39,932 bases of DNA from contig NZ_SDOY01000091.1 of assembly GCF_004117935.1 (NCBI RefSeq), forward strand, positions 109,984-149,915, written 5' to 3'. Made by a program: the position numbers and the translations under genes. The notes beneath the pieces are model-generated. The model was not told the origin of the DNA. It made no database searches and was given only the letters and a program-made list of their open reading frames with translations. Origin of the DNA: Streptomyces roseicoloratus. Its GTDB lineage: Bacteria; Actinomycetota; Actinomycetes; Streptomycetales; Streptomycetaceae. Of the stretch, positions 32,267 through 39,900 are shown in pieces (position 1 is the stretch's first letter; each line of letters begins with the position of its first letter).

Positions 32267-33685
32267 ATGGCCCCAGTCGCCATGCGTCTCGCTGCACAAT
32301 CTCTCTCCGACGCCCAGCCCGTCCCCTTCTGGCTGGAAGACCCCGGCAAGCCCGGAGCCCTGCCCGCCCTCGCCGGCCCCGAGCGGTGCGACCTGCTCGT
32401 GGTGGGCGGCGGCTACAGCGGACTGTGGACCGCGCTCCTCGCCAAGGAGCGCGACCCCTCCCGGGACGTCGTCCTCATCGAAGGCCGCGAGGTGGGCTGG
32501 GCCGCCTCGGGCCGCAACGGCGGCTTCTGCGCCGCCTCCCTCACCCACGGATTCGGCAACGGCCTCGCCCGCTGGCCGGAGGAGCTGCCGACGCTGGAGC
32601 GGATGGGCGAGCGGAACCTCGACGCCATCGAGGAGGCCGTCGCCCGCTACTCCCTCGACTGCGACTTCGAGCGCACCGGCGAGATCGACGTGGCCACCGA
32701 GGCCTACCAGGTCGACGAGCTGCACGAGTGGTACGAGGAGGCCGACCGGCTCGGGCTCGCCGGGGGCCTGGAGCTGCTCGACCGCGACCAGCTGCGCGCC
32801 GAGGTCGACTCGCCCACGTTCCAGGGCGGCCTGTGGGACCGCCGCGGAGTCGCCATGCTGCACCCGGCCAAACTGGCCTGGGGCCTCAAGCGGGCCTGCC
32901 TGGACCTCGGCGTGCGGATCTTCGAGAACACGCCGGCGCTCGACCTGGTCCCGGCGGGCGGCGGAATGGCCGTGCGCACCCCGTACGGCAGGGTCGCGGC
33001 CCGCCGGGTGGCGCTCGGCACCAACGTCTTCCCGTCGCTGGTCAAGCGGCTGCGGCACTACACCGTCCCGGTGTACGACTACGCGCTGATGACCGAGCCG
33101 CTGAGCCCCGAGCAGCTGGCGTCGGTGGGCTGGAAGAACCGCCAGGGCCTCGGCGACTCCGCCAACCAGTTCCACTACTTCCGGATCACCGCCGACCACC
33201 GCATCCTCTGGGGCGGCTACGACGCGGTCTACCGCTTCGGCGGCAAGGTGGCCGCCGAGATGGACCACCGCCCGGAGACGTACCTGAAGCTGGCCCAGCA
33301 CTTCTTCACCTGCTTCCCGCAGCTGGAGGGCCTGCGCTTCAGCCACGCCTGGGGCGGGGCGATCGACACCTGCTCGCGCTTCTCGGCCTTCTTCGGCACG
33401 GCGCACCACGGCAAGGTGGCGTACGCGCAGGGCTACACGGGGCTCGGCGTGGGCGCGACCCGGTTCGGCGCCGACGTGATGCTGGACCTGCTGGCGGGGG
33501 AGCGGACCGAGCGCACGGAGCTGCGGATGGTGCGCTCCAAGCCGCTGCCGTTCCCGCCGGAGCCGATCGCGTGGGCGGGCATCGGGATCACCAAGTGGTC
33601 GCTGGCCCGCGCCGACGAGAACGGCGGCCGGCGGAACCTGTGGCTGAAGACGATGGACCGACTGGGTCTCGGCTTCGACAGCTGA
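32267..33685 (+). CDS. FAD-dependent amine oxidoreductase (gamma-glutamyl-putrescine oxidase type)
   Basis: The 472-residue DAO-family flavoprotein has the dinucleotide-binding VVGGGYSGLWTALLAK (about 45-60), the FAD-contact GWAASGRNGGFC and the C-terminal GYTGLGVGATRFGAD near the flavin. This set is typical of PuuB-like gamma-glutamyl-putrescine oxidases. It would oxidise a (glutamylated) polyamine to an aldehyde, feeding the dehydrogenase at the head of the operon. ATG 32267 follows AAGGAG at 32252-32257; an in-frame TTG at 32258 is less likely. The gamma-glutamyl synthetase that would supply a glutamylated substrate is not in this window. Confidence 0.91.
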   Translation: MAPVAMRLAAQSLSDAQPVPFWLEDPGKPGALPALAGPERCDLLVVGGGYSGLWTALLAKERDPSRDVVLIEGREVGWAASGRNGGFCAASLTHGFGNGLARWPEELPTLERMGERNLDAIEEAVARYSLDCDFERTGEIDVATEAYQVDELHEWYEEADRLGLAGGLELLDRDQLRAEVDSPTFQGGLWDRRGVAMLHPAKLAWGLKRACLDLGVRIFENTPALDLVPAGGGMAVRTPYGRVAARRVALGTNVFPSLVKRLRHYTVPVYDYALMTEPLSPEQLASVGWKNRQGLGDSANQFHYFRITADHRILWGGYDAVYRFGGKVAAEMDHRPETYLKLAQHFFTCFPQLEGLRFSHAWGGAIDTCSRFSAFFGTAHHGKVAYAQGYTGLGVGATRFGADVMLDLLAGERTERTELRMVRSKPLPFPPEPIAWAGIGITKWSLARADENGGRRNLWLKTMDRLGLGFDS

Positions 33686-33697
33686 GCCGTCGAGTGG

Positions 33698-33713
33698 TGT
33701 GACCTAGATCACA
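33698..33713. promoter_or_regulatory. CRP/FNR-like palindrome
   Basis: TGTGA (33698-33702), six bases, then TCACA (33709-33713): a perfect match to the classical CRP half-site pair. Streptomyces has a CRP homologue, whose reported motif differs slightly. The site lies 12 bp after the FAD oxidase stop. It is about 42-45 bp upstream of a start implied by TCATAG/TAGGCG near 33736-33744. Confidence 0.5.
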
Positions 33714-33751
33714 TGCGATGAGTGCGGGACCCGCGTCATAGGCGCGGGGCG

Positions 33752-33807
33752 GCCCTCTCTCTCCCTGTGGATTCCGCGACCGGCGGGTCCATGAGGAGAG
33801 AGAGGGC
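33752..33807 (+). promoter_or_regulatory. Ribosome-binding-site-sequestering hairpin
   Basis: A perfect 13-bp inverted repeat (33752-33764 with 33795-33807, 30-nt loop) has purine-rich GGAGAGAGAGGG as its right arm. That arm holds the Shine-Dalgarno sequence and ends just before the ATG at 33814. If the stem forms, translation of the next gene should be blocked. The loop could allow unfolding by a regulator or by temperature. Confidence 0.55.
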
Positions 33808-33813
33808 TTCGTC

Positions 33814-34305
33814 ATGACTGGAACGGGGACGGGTGCGGGGGCCACGGAGGCCAGGGCCGTCGTGGAGTGGCTGGCCTCGGCCGCGCCCGATCCCGACGCC
33901 TGCCGCTGGGAGTGGGAGCGCAGCCCGCACGGGGTCGCGCTGCTGCCCGCCGGCCGGCGCTGGGACGTGCTGATCCTGCCGGCCGGGCTCGGTCGTGCGG
34001 CGCTCGACGTGCTGACCCGCCTGGTGGACCGGCCCGGCCCGGTCCTCGCCGACTTCGGCGGGGCCCGGGTCGGCTTCTTCGTGCCGCCGGGCACCGCCGC
34101 CCGCTGGCTGGGCACCGGCGTGCGCGGCGCGGGGGCCGGTTCCTGGATCGTGGTGCCGTACCCGGGGCGGATGGCCGGCCGGACCCGCTGGCTGGTGCCG
34201 CCGGACGCGGCGGGCACCCTCACCGATCCGGCAGTGCTCGAACTCGCGATGCACGAGGCGGCGGGTCGACTCGCCGGCGGGCACGGGGGGACGGGCATCC
34301 GGTGA
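33814..34305 (+). CDS. Small conserved unknown protein
   Basis: I do not recognise the function. The 163-residue protein is basic-neutral with no signal peptide or membrane segment. Recognisable stretches are AAPDPDACRWEWERSPHG, LLPAGRRWDVLILPAGLG and GSWIVVPYPGRMAG. The alternating hydrophobic pattern and PAGRRWD-type turn are reminiscent of the N-terminal part of primase/polymerase-like domains in actinobacteria, but I would not call it that without a profile search. It is preceded by a CRP-like site and a hairpin that hides its ribosome-binding site, so it appears to have its own control. Confidence 0.72.
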   Translation: MTGTGTGAGATEARAVVEWLASAAPDPDACRWEWERSPHGVALLPAGRRWDVLILPAGLGRAALDVLTRLVDRPGPVLADFGGARVGFFVPPGTAARWLGTGVRGAGAGSWIVVPYPGRMAGRTRWLVPPDAAGTLTDPAVLELAMHEAAGRLAGGHGGTGIR

Positions 34306-34325
34306 GGGGCGCGGCGCCCGTCCAG

Positions 34326-34359
34326 AGGTCTTGACCACATGATTGGTCTGGACCATGCT
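34326..34359 (+). promoter_or_regulatory. Chitinase promoter with tandem DasR-type (dre) repeats
   Basis: AGGTCTTGACCA (34326-34337) and TGGTCTGGACCA (34344-34355) are 12-bp near-direct repeats 6 bp apart. The second is one base from the dre core TGGTCTAGACCA bound by the GlcNAc regulator DasR. TTGACC (34331-34336) and CATGCT (34354-34359), spaced by 17 bp, form the promoter inside the repeats. This is the known arrangement of Streptomyces chitinase promoters. Confidence 0.85.
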
Positions 34360-34400
34360 GTGGCGCGCTCCACTCGATTCCCCCACCCCCGGAGGCAGTT

Positions 34401-36212
34401 GTGGACCGCACCAGACCTCTGACCCTCCTGCTGGCCGGCGTCCTCGCCGCCGGCGGGATCGCGGCGCTCACCAGTCCCGTGGCCCGGGCCGCCGACACCG
34501 AACTCGCCCGCAACGGCGGCTTCGAGTCCGGCCTCGACGGCTGGAACTGCACGGCCGGCAGCGGGGCCGTCGTCGCGTCGCCCGTACACGGCGGGACGAA
34601 GGCCCTGCAGGCCACACCGGCCGGCAGCGACAACGCCCGGTGCGCGCAGACCGTCACCGTCAAGCCGAACTCCACCTACACGCTGAGCGGCTGGGTCCGC
34701 GGCTCCTACGTGTACCTCGGCGCCTCCGGCACCGGCACCACCGACGTCTCCACCTGGACCCAGTCGGCGCCCGACTGGCAGCGGCTCGCCACCACCTTCA
34801 CCACCGGCGCCTCCACCACCTCGGTCACCGTCTACAGCCACGGCTGGTACGGCACCGGCGCCTACCACGCCGACGACCTGTCCCTGCTCGGCCCCGGCGG
34901 CGACCCGGTCCAGATCCCGGGCACCCCCACGGGCCTCACGGTCACCGGCGCCCCCACCGCCTCCACCGTCCCCCTGAGCTGGAACCCGGTCTCCGGCGCC
35001 ACCGCCTACCACGTCTACGTCGACGGAGTGCGGAAGGCCACCACCGCCGGCACCGGCGCCACCATCGGCGGCCTCACCCCCGCCACCTCGTACGACGTCC
35101 AGGTCTCCGCCGCCAACAGTGCGGGCGAGTCCCCGAAGTCACCGACCGTCAGGGCCACCACCGCGGACGGCGGCGGCGGAACCCCGGGCGGCGGGCTGCC
35201 CGCCCACGCCCTCGTCGGCTACCTCCACGCGAGCTTCGCCAACGGCTCCGGCTACACCCGGATGGCCGACGTCCCCGACTCGTGGGACGTCATCAACCTC
35301 GCCTTCGGCGAGCCGACCTCGGTCACCTCCGGCGACATCCGCTTCCGCCTGTGCCCGGCGGCCGAATGCCCGAACGTCGAGTCGCCCGAGGAGTTCAAGG
35401 CCGCCATCAAGGCCAAGCAGGCCGCCGGCAAGAAGGTCCTCATCTCCATCGGCGGCCAGAACGGCCAGGTCCAGCTCTCCACCACGGCAGCCCGCGACGC
35501 CTTCGTCACCTCCGTCTCGGAGATCATCGACGAGTACGGCCTCGACGGCCTCGACATCGACTTCGAGGGCCACTCGCTCTCGCTGCAGACCGGCGACACC
35601 GACTTCCGCAATCCGACCAGCCCGGTCATCGTCCACCTGATCCAGGCGGTCAGGACCCTCAAGGCCAGGTACGGCGAGGACTTCGTGCTCACCATGGCCC
35701 CGGAGACCTTCTTCGTCCAGCTCGGCTACCAGTACTACGGCTCCGGCCCCTGGGGCGGCCAGGACCCGCGCGCCGGCGCCTACCTGCCGGTCATCCACGC
35801 CCTGCGCGACGACCTCACCCTGCTGCACGTCCAGGACTACAACTCGGGCCCCGTCATGGGCCTCGACAACCAGTACCACTCCATGGGCGGCGCCGACTTC
35901 CACATCGCCATGACCGACATGCTGCTCACCGGCTTCCCGGTCGCGGGCAACACCGAGCGCTTCTTCCCGGCCCTCCGCCCCGACCAGGTCGCCATCGGCC
36001 TCCCCGCCTCCCCCCAGGCCGGCAACGGCCACACCGCACCGGCCGAGGTCGCCAAGGCCCTCGACTGCCTGACCAGGAACACCGGCTGCGGCAGCTATCG
36101 GACCCACGGCACCTGGCCCGGCCTGCGCGGCCTGATGACCTGGTCGATCAACTGGGACCGCTACAACGACTGGCAGTTCAGCCGGAACTTCGACGCCTAC
36201 CCCTGGAACTGA
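34401..36212 (+). CDS. Secreted chitinase, GH18
   Basis: The 603-residue enzyme degrades chitin outside the cell. It has a signal peptide with cleavage at ARA-A (about residue 30), a carbohydrate-binding-like beta domain (about 31-165; NGGFESGLDGWNC), a fibronectin type III domain (about 171-255; ATAYHVYVDG, LTPATSYDVQVSA) and a GH18 barrel (about 267-603). The catalytic DGLDIDFE motif covers 382-389, with Glu389 as proton donor. GTG 34401 follows GGAGG. The promoter has dre-type repeats, so induction by chitin or GlcNAc via DasR is expected. It converges with the next gene and overlaps its last 16 bases. Confidence 0.95.
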   Translation: MDRTRPLTLLLAGVLAAGGIAALTSPVARAADTELARNGGFESGLDGWNCTAGSGAVVASPVHGGTKALQATPAGSDNARCAQTVTVKPNSTYTLSGWVRGSYVYLGASGTGTTDVSTWTQSAPDWQRLATTFTTGASTTSVTVYSHGWYGTGAYHADDLSLLGPGGDPVQIPGTPTGLTVTGAPTASTVPLSWNPVSGATAYHVYVDGVRKATTAGTGATIGGLTPATSYDVQVSAANSAGESPKSPTVRATTADGGGGTPGGGLPAHALVGYLHASFANGSGYTRMADVPDSWDVINLAFGEPTSVTSGDIRFRLCPAAECPNVESPEEFKAAIKAKQAAGKKVLISIGGQNGQVQLSTTAARDAFVTSVSEIIDEYGLDGLDIDFEGHSLSLQTGDTDFRNPTSPVIVHLIQAVRTLKARYGEDFVLTMAPETFFVQLGYQYYGSGPWGGQDPRAGAYLPVIHALRDDLTLLHVQDYNSGPVMGLDNQYHSMGGADFHIAMTDMLLTGFPVAGNTERFFPALRPDQVAIGLPASPQAGNGHTAPAEVAKALDCLTRNTGCGSYRTHGTWPGLRGLMTWSINWDRYNDWQFSRNFDAYPWN

Positions 36213-36874
36213 CCCTCCTGGAGCCGGCCCTCCCCGGGGGCCGGCCCCAGCCCCGTCCGCTCGAGCGCCCGGACCATCGCCGGAAGGTCCGGTGCGCCGC
36301 CGTCCTCCGCGACCACGTGCGCCGCCAGCAGCTCCGGCGTCAGCCGCCGCTCCTCGGCGGCGGCGAGCAGGACCTCCGCCGCCGCCTTGTCGTACCCCAC
36401 GAGGTCCACCAGCAGGTCCAGCGCCTCCTGCCGGTCCGTGAACCGGCTCATCCCGCAGTCGAGGCCGTCGTCCCCCAGGTCCTCCGGGTACACCGCCCGG
36501 GACCAGGCGCCGTCCTCGTACCAGTACACACAGCCCAGCTCCCACCCGTCGAGCAGCTCGCGCAGCTCGTCGTACGGCAGCCAGTCCGGCCCGCCGGCCA
36601 GCACGTCGACGGGCGGCTTGTGCCACTTGCAGCCGCTGGACTCGTCCTCGCCGTACAGCACCCAACGGCCCTCGCCCAGTCGGGAGAAGGCCCACCAGGT
36701 GCAGCCGGCGTCGTCGAGGTGCAGCCCCTCGTCGTCGATCCAGACGCCGGTCCGGCGCGCCCCCCGGGCCTCCTTCGCGGTGGTCGCCCGCACCACCGCG
36801 TTCACGCCCCAGCGCGCCCACAGCAGCGCGGGCTCGGGAAGGTCGGAGGGCAGTCCGGGCCGGTGGATCGTCAT
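36197..36874 (-). CDS. Conserved unknown protein
   Basis: I recognise no family. The 225-residue acidic, tryptophan-rich protein has no signal peptide or membrane segment. Features seen are HRPGLPSDLPEPALLWARWG at the N-terminus, VWIDDEGLHLDDAGCTWW, and a charged alpha-helical C-terminus (AAAEERRLTPELLAAH). It starts on the last base of the PAP2 stop, so the two are translationally coupled. Its 3' end overlaps the chitinase stop region by 16 bp on the opposite strand. Codon use is normal. It may be an immunity- or SUKH-like cytoplasmic protein, but this is a guess from composition only. Confidence 0.8.
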   Translation of the reverse strand: MTIHRPGLPSDLPEPALLWARWGVNAVVRATTAKEARGARRTGVWIDDEGLHLDDAGCTWWAFSRLGEGRWVLYGEDESSGCKWHKPPVDVLAGGPDWLPYDELRELLDGWELGCVYWYEDGAWSRAVYPEDLGDDGLDCGMSRFTDRQEALDLLVDLVGYDKAAAEVLLAAAEERRLTPELLAAHVVAEDGGAPDLPAMVRALERTGLGPAPGEGRLQEGQFQG

Positions 36875-37533
36875 CAGTGCTCCGGTTCGTCCGTACGGGT
36901 GGCGGCAGCGCGACCGTATCGCGCGGCGAACACCGGCCAGCGCAGCAGGGGCAGGCAGAGGGCGACGGACGCCAGCACGTCCAGCGGCCAGTGGAAGCCC
37001 CGCAGGACGAGTCCGGCGGCGGTGACGGCGGTCAGCAGGACGGCCACCGGGAGCAGCCGCCGCGACACCAGGAGGGCCGCGCCGGTGTACGCCACCATCG
37101 CCGTGGCCGTGTGCCCCGACGGGAAGTAGCCGTGCGCCCACGGCTCGAGCGGGCCGGGGCGGGCCGTCCAGAGCTTCAGCGGGACGACCAGGAGCGGGAC
37201 CAGCGCCATGGCAAGGCCCGCCCAGAGGGCGGCGGCCCACCGGCCCCGCCGCACCGCGTACGCCATGGCGCAGACCAGCATGGGCAGGGCGACGGTCAGG
37301 TTGCCGAGATCCGAGGCCGCCTCGCTCAGTGCGCGCGGCACGCTGTCCACCAGGACACGGGAGAGACGTTCGTCGAGGCGGGCCAGGGGGCCGTGGGCGA
37401 TAACCTGCCATGTTACGACACCAGAGAGAAGAAGTGCAAGGAAAATCGTCGATCTTCTCGGAACGGGGAGTCGTGTCTCGCGCTGGGACGTACTACTGCT
37501 GGTGTGGAGCTGGGCCAGGAAACGAGGAAGCAC
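36874..37533 (-). CDS. PAP2-family membrane phosphatase-like protein
   Basis: The protein of about 219 residues has six hydrophobic helices and the core PAP2 phosphatase motif YFPSGHTATA. The first motif reads KLWTARPGP, where the second arginine of the usual KX6RP is glycine. The third reads LVLRGFHWPLDV, where the arginine six residues before the histidine is missing (arginine is three before). The usual lipid-phosphate phosphatase activity is therefore uncertain. The start is uncertain: GTG 37533 places the first helix about 30 residues in. It lies next to the divergent recombinase remnant, and the downstream gene is coupled. Confidence 0.85.
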   Translation of the reverse strand: MLPRFLAQLHTSSSTSQRETRLPVPRRSTIFLALLLSGVVTWQVIAHGPLARLDERLSRVLVDSVPRALSEAASDLGNLTVALPMLVCAMAYAVRRGRWAAALWAGLAMALVPLLVVPLKLWTARPGPLEPWAHGYFPSGHTATAMVAYTGAALLVSRRLLPVAVLLTAVTAAGLVLRGFHWPLDVLASVALCLPLLRWPVFAARYGRAAATRTDEPEH

Positions 37534-37534
37534 G

Positions 37535-37801
37535 ATGACCAGCCTGACAGGACTGATCGGCCGCGAGTACCTCCGGGTCTCTGCCAAGGGGAACCGATCC
37601 ATCCCCGAGCAGCACGACGACGACGGCAACGCGGCGGACCGTGAAGGAATCACCCTCGGCGCAGCATACGAGGACCGGGGCAGCGCCTCCCGCTATGCCA
37701 CTCGCCCCCGCGACGACTTCGCCTCCTGGAGGGAACGTCCTCACGCGCTGGCTCCGGACGCCGGTCGAGGTGGAGGTAGTCGCCTACCTCTTCGCCTCTG
37801 A
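37535..37801 (+). pseudogene. Serine recombinase N-terminal remnant
   Basis: The first 63 residues of this 88-codon frame match the catalytic N-terminus of large serine recombinases (phage integrase type): REYLRVSAKGNRSIPEQHDD, then GSASRYATRPRDDF. The serine in YLRVS would be the nucleophile. After DDF the expected helices, the recombinase domain and the zinc domain are absent. The frame runs about 25 residues into unrelated sequence and stops. A GAGGAAG site lies a few bases before ATG 37535. I read it as a decayed integrase from an old integration. No attachment sites or other phage genes are visible. Confidence 0.75.
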
Positions 37802-37912
37802 CAGGCTCGGGCAGGTGCGCGTCGCCCGGTCGTCGGCGCCCGGCCGGCCCGGAGCGGCGAGCGAGCGGCTGGTGTTCCGCCGCCGGGCGGCTTGAGACGC
37901 GCAGAGAACAAG

Positions 37913-37953
37913 CCAAAGGGCAGAAGCAGGGGGGGGTGGCTTCTGCCCTTTGG
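37913..37953. terminator. Bidirectional terminator hairpin
   Basis: A perfect 15-bp stem (37913-37927 with 37939-37953) closes an 11-nt loop of mostly G. On the minus strand it is followed by a T-rich tract (GCTTGTTCTCT). It could stop read-through from gabT, and transcripts from the recombinase remnant in the other direction. Confidence 0.7.
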
Positions 37954-38127
37954 GGGGGACCGGGCTGCCGCGCGCCCCGGGGGGTGTGGGGCGGGCGGCC
38001 ATCCGATCGGTGAGGAGTTCCGGAGCCCAGGGCTCCAGTGGTGTGCGCGAAGGCACGGTTCGGGCGGGGCTGGGGAGGCTCCGCCCTGGGTGTTTCTCTC
38101 ATCTGCAGAAACCGTACGGCACGAAAC

Positions 38128-38169
38128 GGGGGGCCGACAGCCGGAACTCCATCCCGCCATCGGCCCCCC
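38128..38169 (-). terminator. gabT terminator
   Basis: A perfect 10-bp stem (38128-38137 with 38160-38169, arms GGGGGGCCGA and TCGGCCCCCC) with a 22-nt loop lies 43 bp after the gabT stop on the minus strand, followed by GTTTCGT. Confidence 0.65.
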
Positions 38170-38211
38170 ACAGCTTCTTCACACAGGGTGTCAGAAGTCG
38201 CCGTTCCGCCG

Positions 38212-39546
38212 TCAGATCCGGGCGAGAGCCGCCTCGATGACGTCGAGGCCCTCGTTCAGCAGGTCCTCGCCGATGACCAGCGGCGGGAGGAAGCGGAGCA
38301 CGTTGCCGTACGTGCCGCAGGTGAGGACCAGGACGCCCTCGCCGTGGCAGTACTTGGCGAGCGCGGCGGCCGCCTCGGCGTACGGCTCCTTCGTCTCCGG
38401 GTCCTTCACCAGCTCGATGGCGATCATGGCGCCACGGCCGCGGATGTCACCGATGACCGGGAACTTCTCCTGCATCGCGGTGAGGCGGCCCTTCATGACC
38501 TCCTCGATGCGCTTGGCCTTGCCGTTGAGGTCGAGCTCCTTCATGGTCTCGATGGCACCCAGGGCACCGGCGCAGGCCACCGGGTTGCCGCCGTAGGTGC
38601 CGCCGAGGCCGCCGCCGTGCACGGAGTCCATGATCTCGGCGCGGCCGGTCACGGCGGCCAGCGGCAGACCGCCCGCGATGCCCTTGGCGGTGGTGATCAG
38701 GTCCGGGACGATGCCCTCGTCCTCGCAGGCGAACCACTGGCCGGTACGGCAGAAGCCGGCCTGGATCTCGTCCGCGACGAAGACGATGCCGTTGTCGTTG
38801 GCGAACTTCACGATCGCCGGCAGGAAGCCCTTGGCCGGCTCGATGAAGCCGCCCTCGCCGAGCACCGGCTCGATGACGATCGCGGCGACGTTCTCGGCGC
38901 CGATCTGCTTGGTGATGTTGTCGATCGCCTGCGCGGCGGCCTCGGGGCCGCAGTTCTCGGCACCGGTGGGCCAGCGGTAGCCGTAGGCGACCGGCACGCG
39001 GTAGACCTCGGGGGCGAACGGGCCGAAGCCCTGCTTGTACGGCATGTTCTTCGCCGTCATGCCCATGGTGAGGTTGGTGCGGCCGTGGTAGCCGTGGTCG
39101 AAGACGACGACGGCCTGGCGCTTGGTGTACGAACGGGCGATCTTGACCGCGTTCTCGACCGCCTCGGCGCCCGAGTTGAACAGCGCCGACTTCTTGGCGT
39201 GGTCGCCCGGGGTCAGCTCGGCCAGCGCCTCGCAGACCTCCACGTAACCCTCGTACGGCGTCACCATGAAACAGGTGTGGGTGAAGTCCTGGAGCTGCGC
39301 GGAGGCGCGGCGCACCACGGCCTCGGCGGAGGCGCCCACGGAGGTCACGGCGATGCCGGAACCGAAGTCGATCAGCAGGTTGCCGTCGACGTCCTCGATG
39401 ATGCCGCCGCCCGCGCGCTTGGTGAACACGGGCAGCGTGGAGCCCACGCCACCGGCGACGGTGTCGAGCCGACGAGCCTGGAGCTCCTGCGACTTCGGAC
39501 CGGGAATGGCGGTGACGACGCGCCGCTCCTGCGGGACAGCGTTCAT
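38212..39546 (-). CDS. gabT: 4-aminobutyrate-2-oxoglutarate transaminase
   Basis: GabT transfers the amino group of GABA to 2-oxoglutarate, giving succinate semialdehyde and glutamate. The 444-residue class III PLP enzyme has the phosphate-binding NSGAEAVENAVK (about 124-135), the DHGYHGRT block, VADEIQAGFCRTG (Asp259) and TTAKGIAGGLPL with Schiff-base Lys288. GGTYGGNPVAC is also typical of GabT. The ATG at 39546 follows AGGAG on the minus strand (39552-39556). It completes the route from polyamines through GABA that the two upstream blocks encode, though it is some 5 kb from the oxidase gene. Confidence 0.95.
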   Translation of the reverse strand: MNAVPQERRVVTAIPGPKSQELQARRLDTVAGGVGSTLPVFTKRAGGGIIEDVDGNLLIDFGSGIAVTSVGASAEAVVRRASAQLQDFTHTCFMVTPYEGYVEVCEALAELTPGDHAKKSALFNSGAEAVENAVKIARSYTKRQAVVVFDHGYHGRTNLTMGMTAKNMPYKQGFGPFAPEVYRVPVAYGYRWPTGAENCGPEAAAQAIDNITKQIGAENVAAIVIEPVLGEGGFIEPAKGFLPAIVKFANDNGIVFVADEIQAGFCRTGQWFACEDEGIVPDLITTAKGIAGGLPLAAVTGRAEIMDSVHGGGLGGTYGGNPVACAGALGAIETMKELDLNGKAKRIEEVMKGRLTAMQEKFPVIGDIRGRGAMIAIELVKDPETKEPYAEAAAALAKYCHGEGVLVLTCGTYGNVLRFLPPLVIGEDLLNEGLDVIEAALARI

Positions 39547-39900
39547 GCGGGGCTCCTGGGGGTGTTCTGGACGCACTTGCGGGTTTCCTCCGCAGGCTAG
39601 GCGCGGGGGAGGGGCTCAGGCATGCGCCGATCGGGAGTGTTGGGGGCGTGTCGTTGTCCGCGATGGACATGGCGACGGCGCCGTGTACGCCGATCCGGCC
39701 CGGGCACGGCCCCGGTGGCAGGGCTCGCACGCCGCCGGGCCGCCCCCGGCGGCTTCCCGGCCGCCCTCGCGGCGCGCCCGGTGCGCTTCCCGGCGGCCCT
39801 GGGCCGTACGGGTGGCCGAATCCTCTCCCGAGCGGGCCCGGGCCACTAGATTGACGGTGGCACAGTTGCGGCGACCTGGCTGGTCAGGGGGCAGGGGTTC
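39547..39900. other. Intergenic region between gabT and the right-end gene
   Basis: I see no gene in these 354 bp. Upstream of gabT on the minus strand is a -10-like TAGCCT (39594-39599). An inverted repeat TGTCC-GCGAT-GGACA lies at 39655-39669. TAGATT at 39847-39852 could be a -10 for the gene at 39901. Confidence 0.5.

Larger units (their letters stand above)
37802..38211. other. Non-coding gap between recombinase remnant and gabT
   Basis: I see no gene in this 410-bp stretch, although open frames exist on both strands with no homology or ribosome-binding sites. It contains two terminator-like hairpins (37913-37953 and 38128-38169), a 15-bp palindrome GGAGCCC-A-GGGCTCC at 38022-38036, and G-runs of 7 to 8 bases around 37929-37958. 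Confidence 0.6.

Noticed and set aside
34343..37129. 928-codon plus-strand open frame over the chitinase
   Set aside because: Out of frame with the clearly assigned chitinase; composition is Arg/Pro/His repeats.
37929..37958. Runs of 7-8 G
   Set aside because: Considered as a phase-variable tract, but they lie in a hairpin loop and its flank, outside any gene.
39616..39849. Short open frames on both strands between gabT and the right-end gene
   Set aside because: No ribosome-binding site, low-complexity Arg/Gly/Pro/Ala product and no homology; probably not genes.
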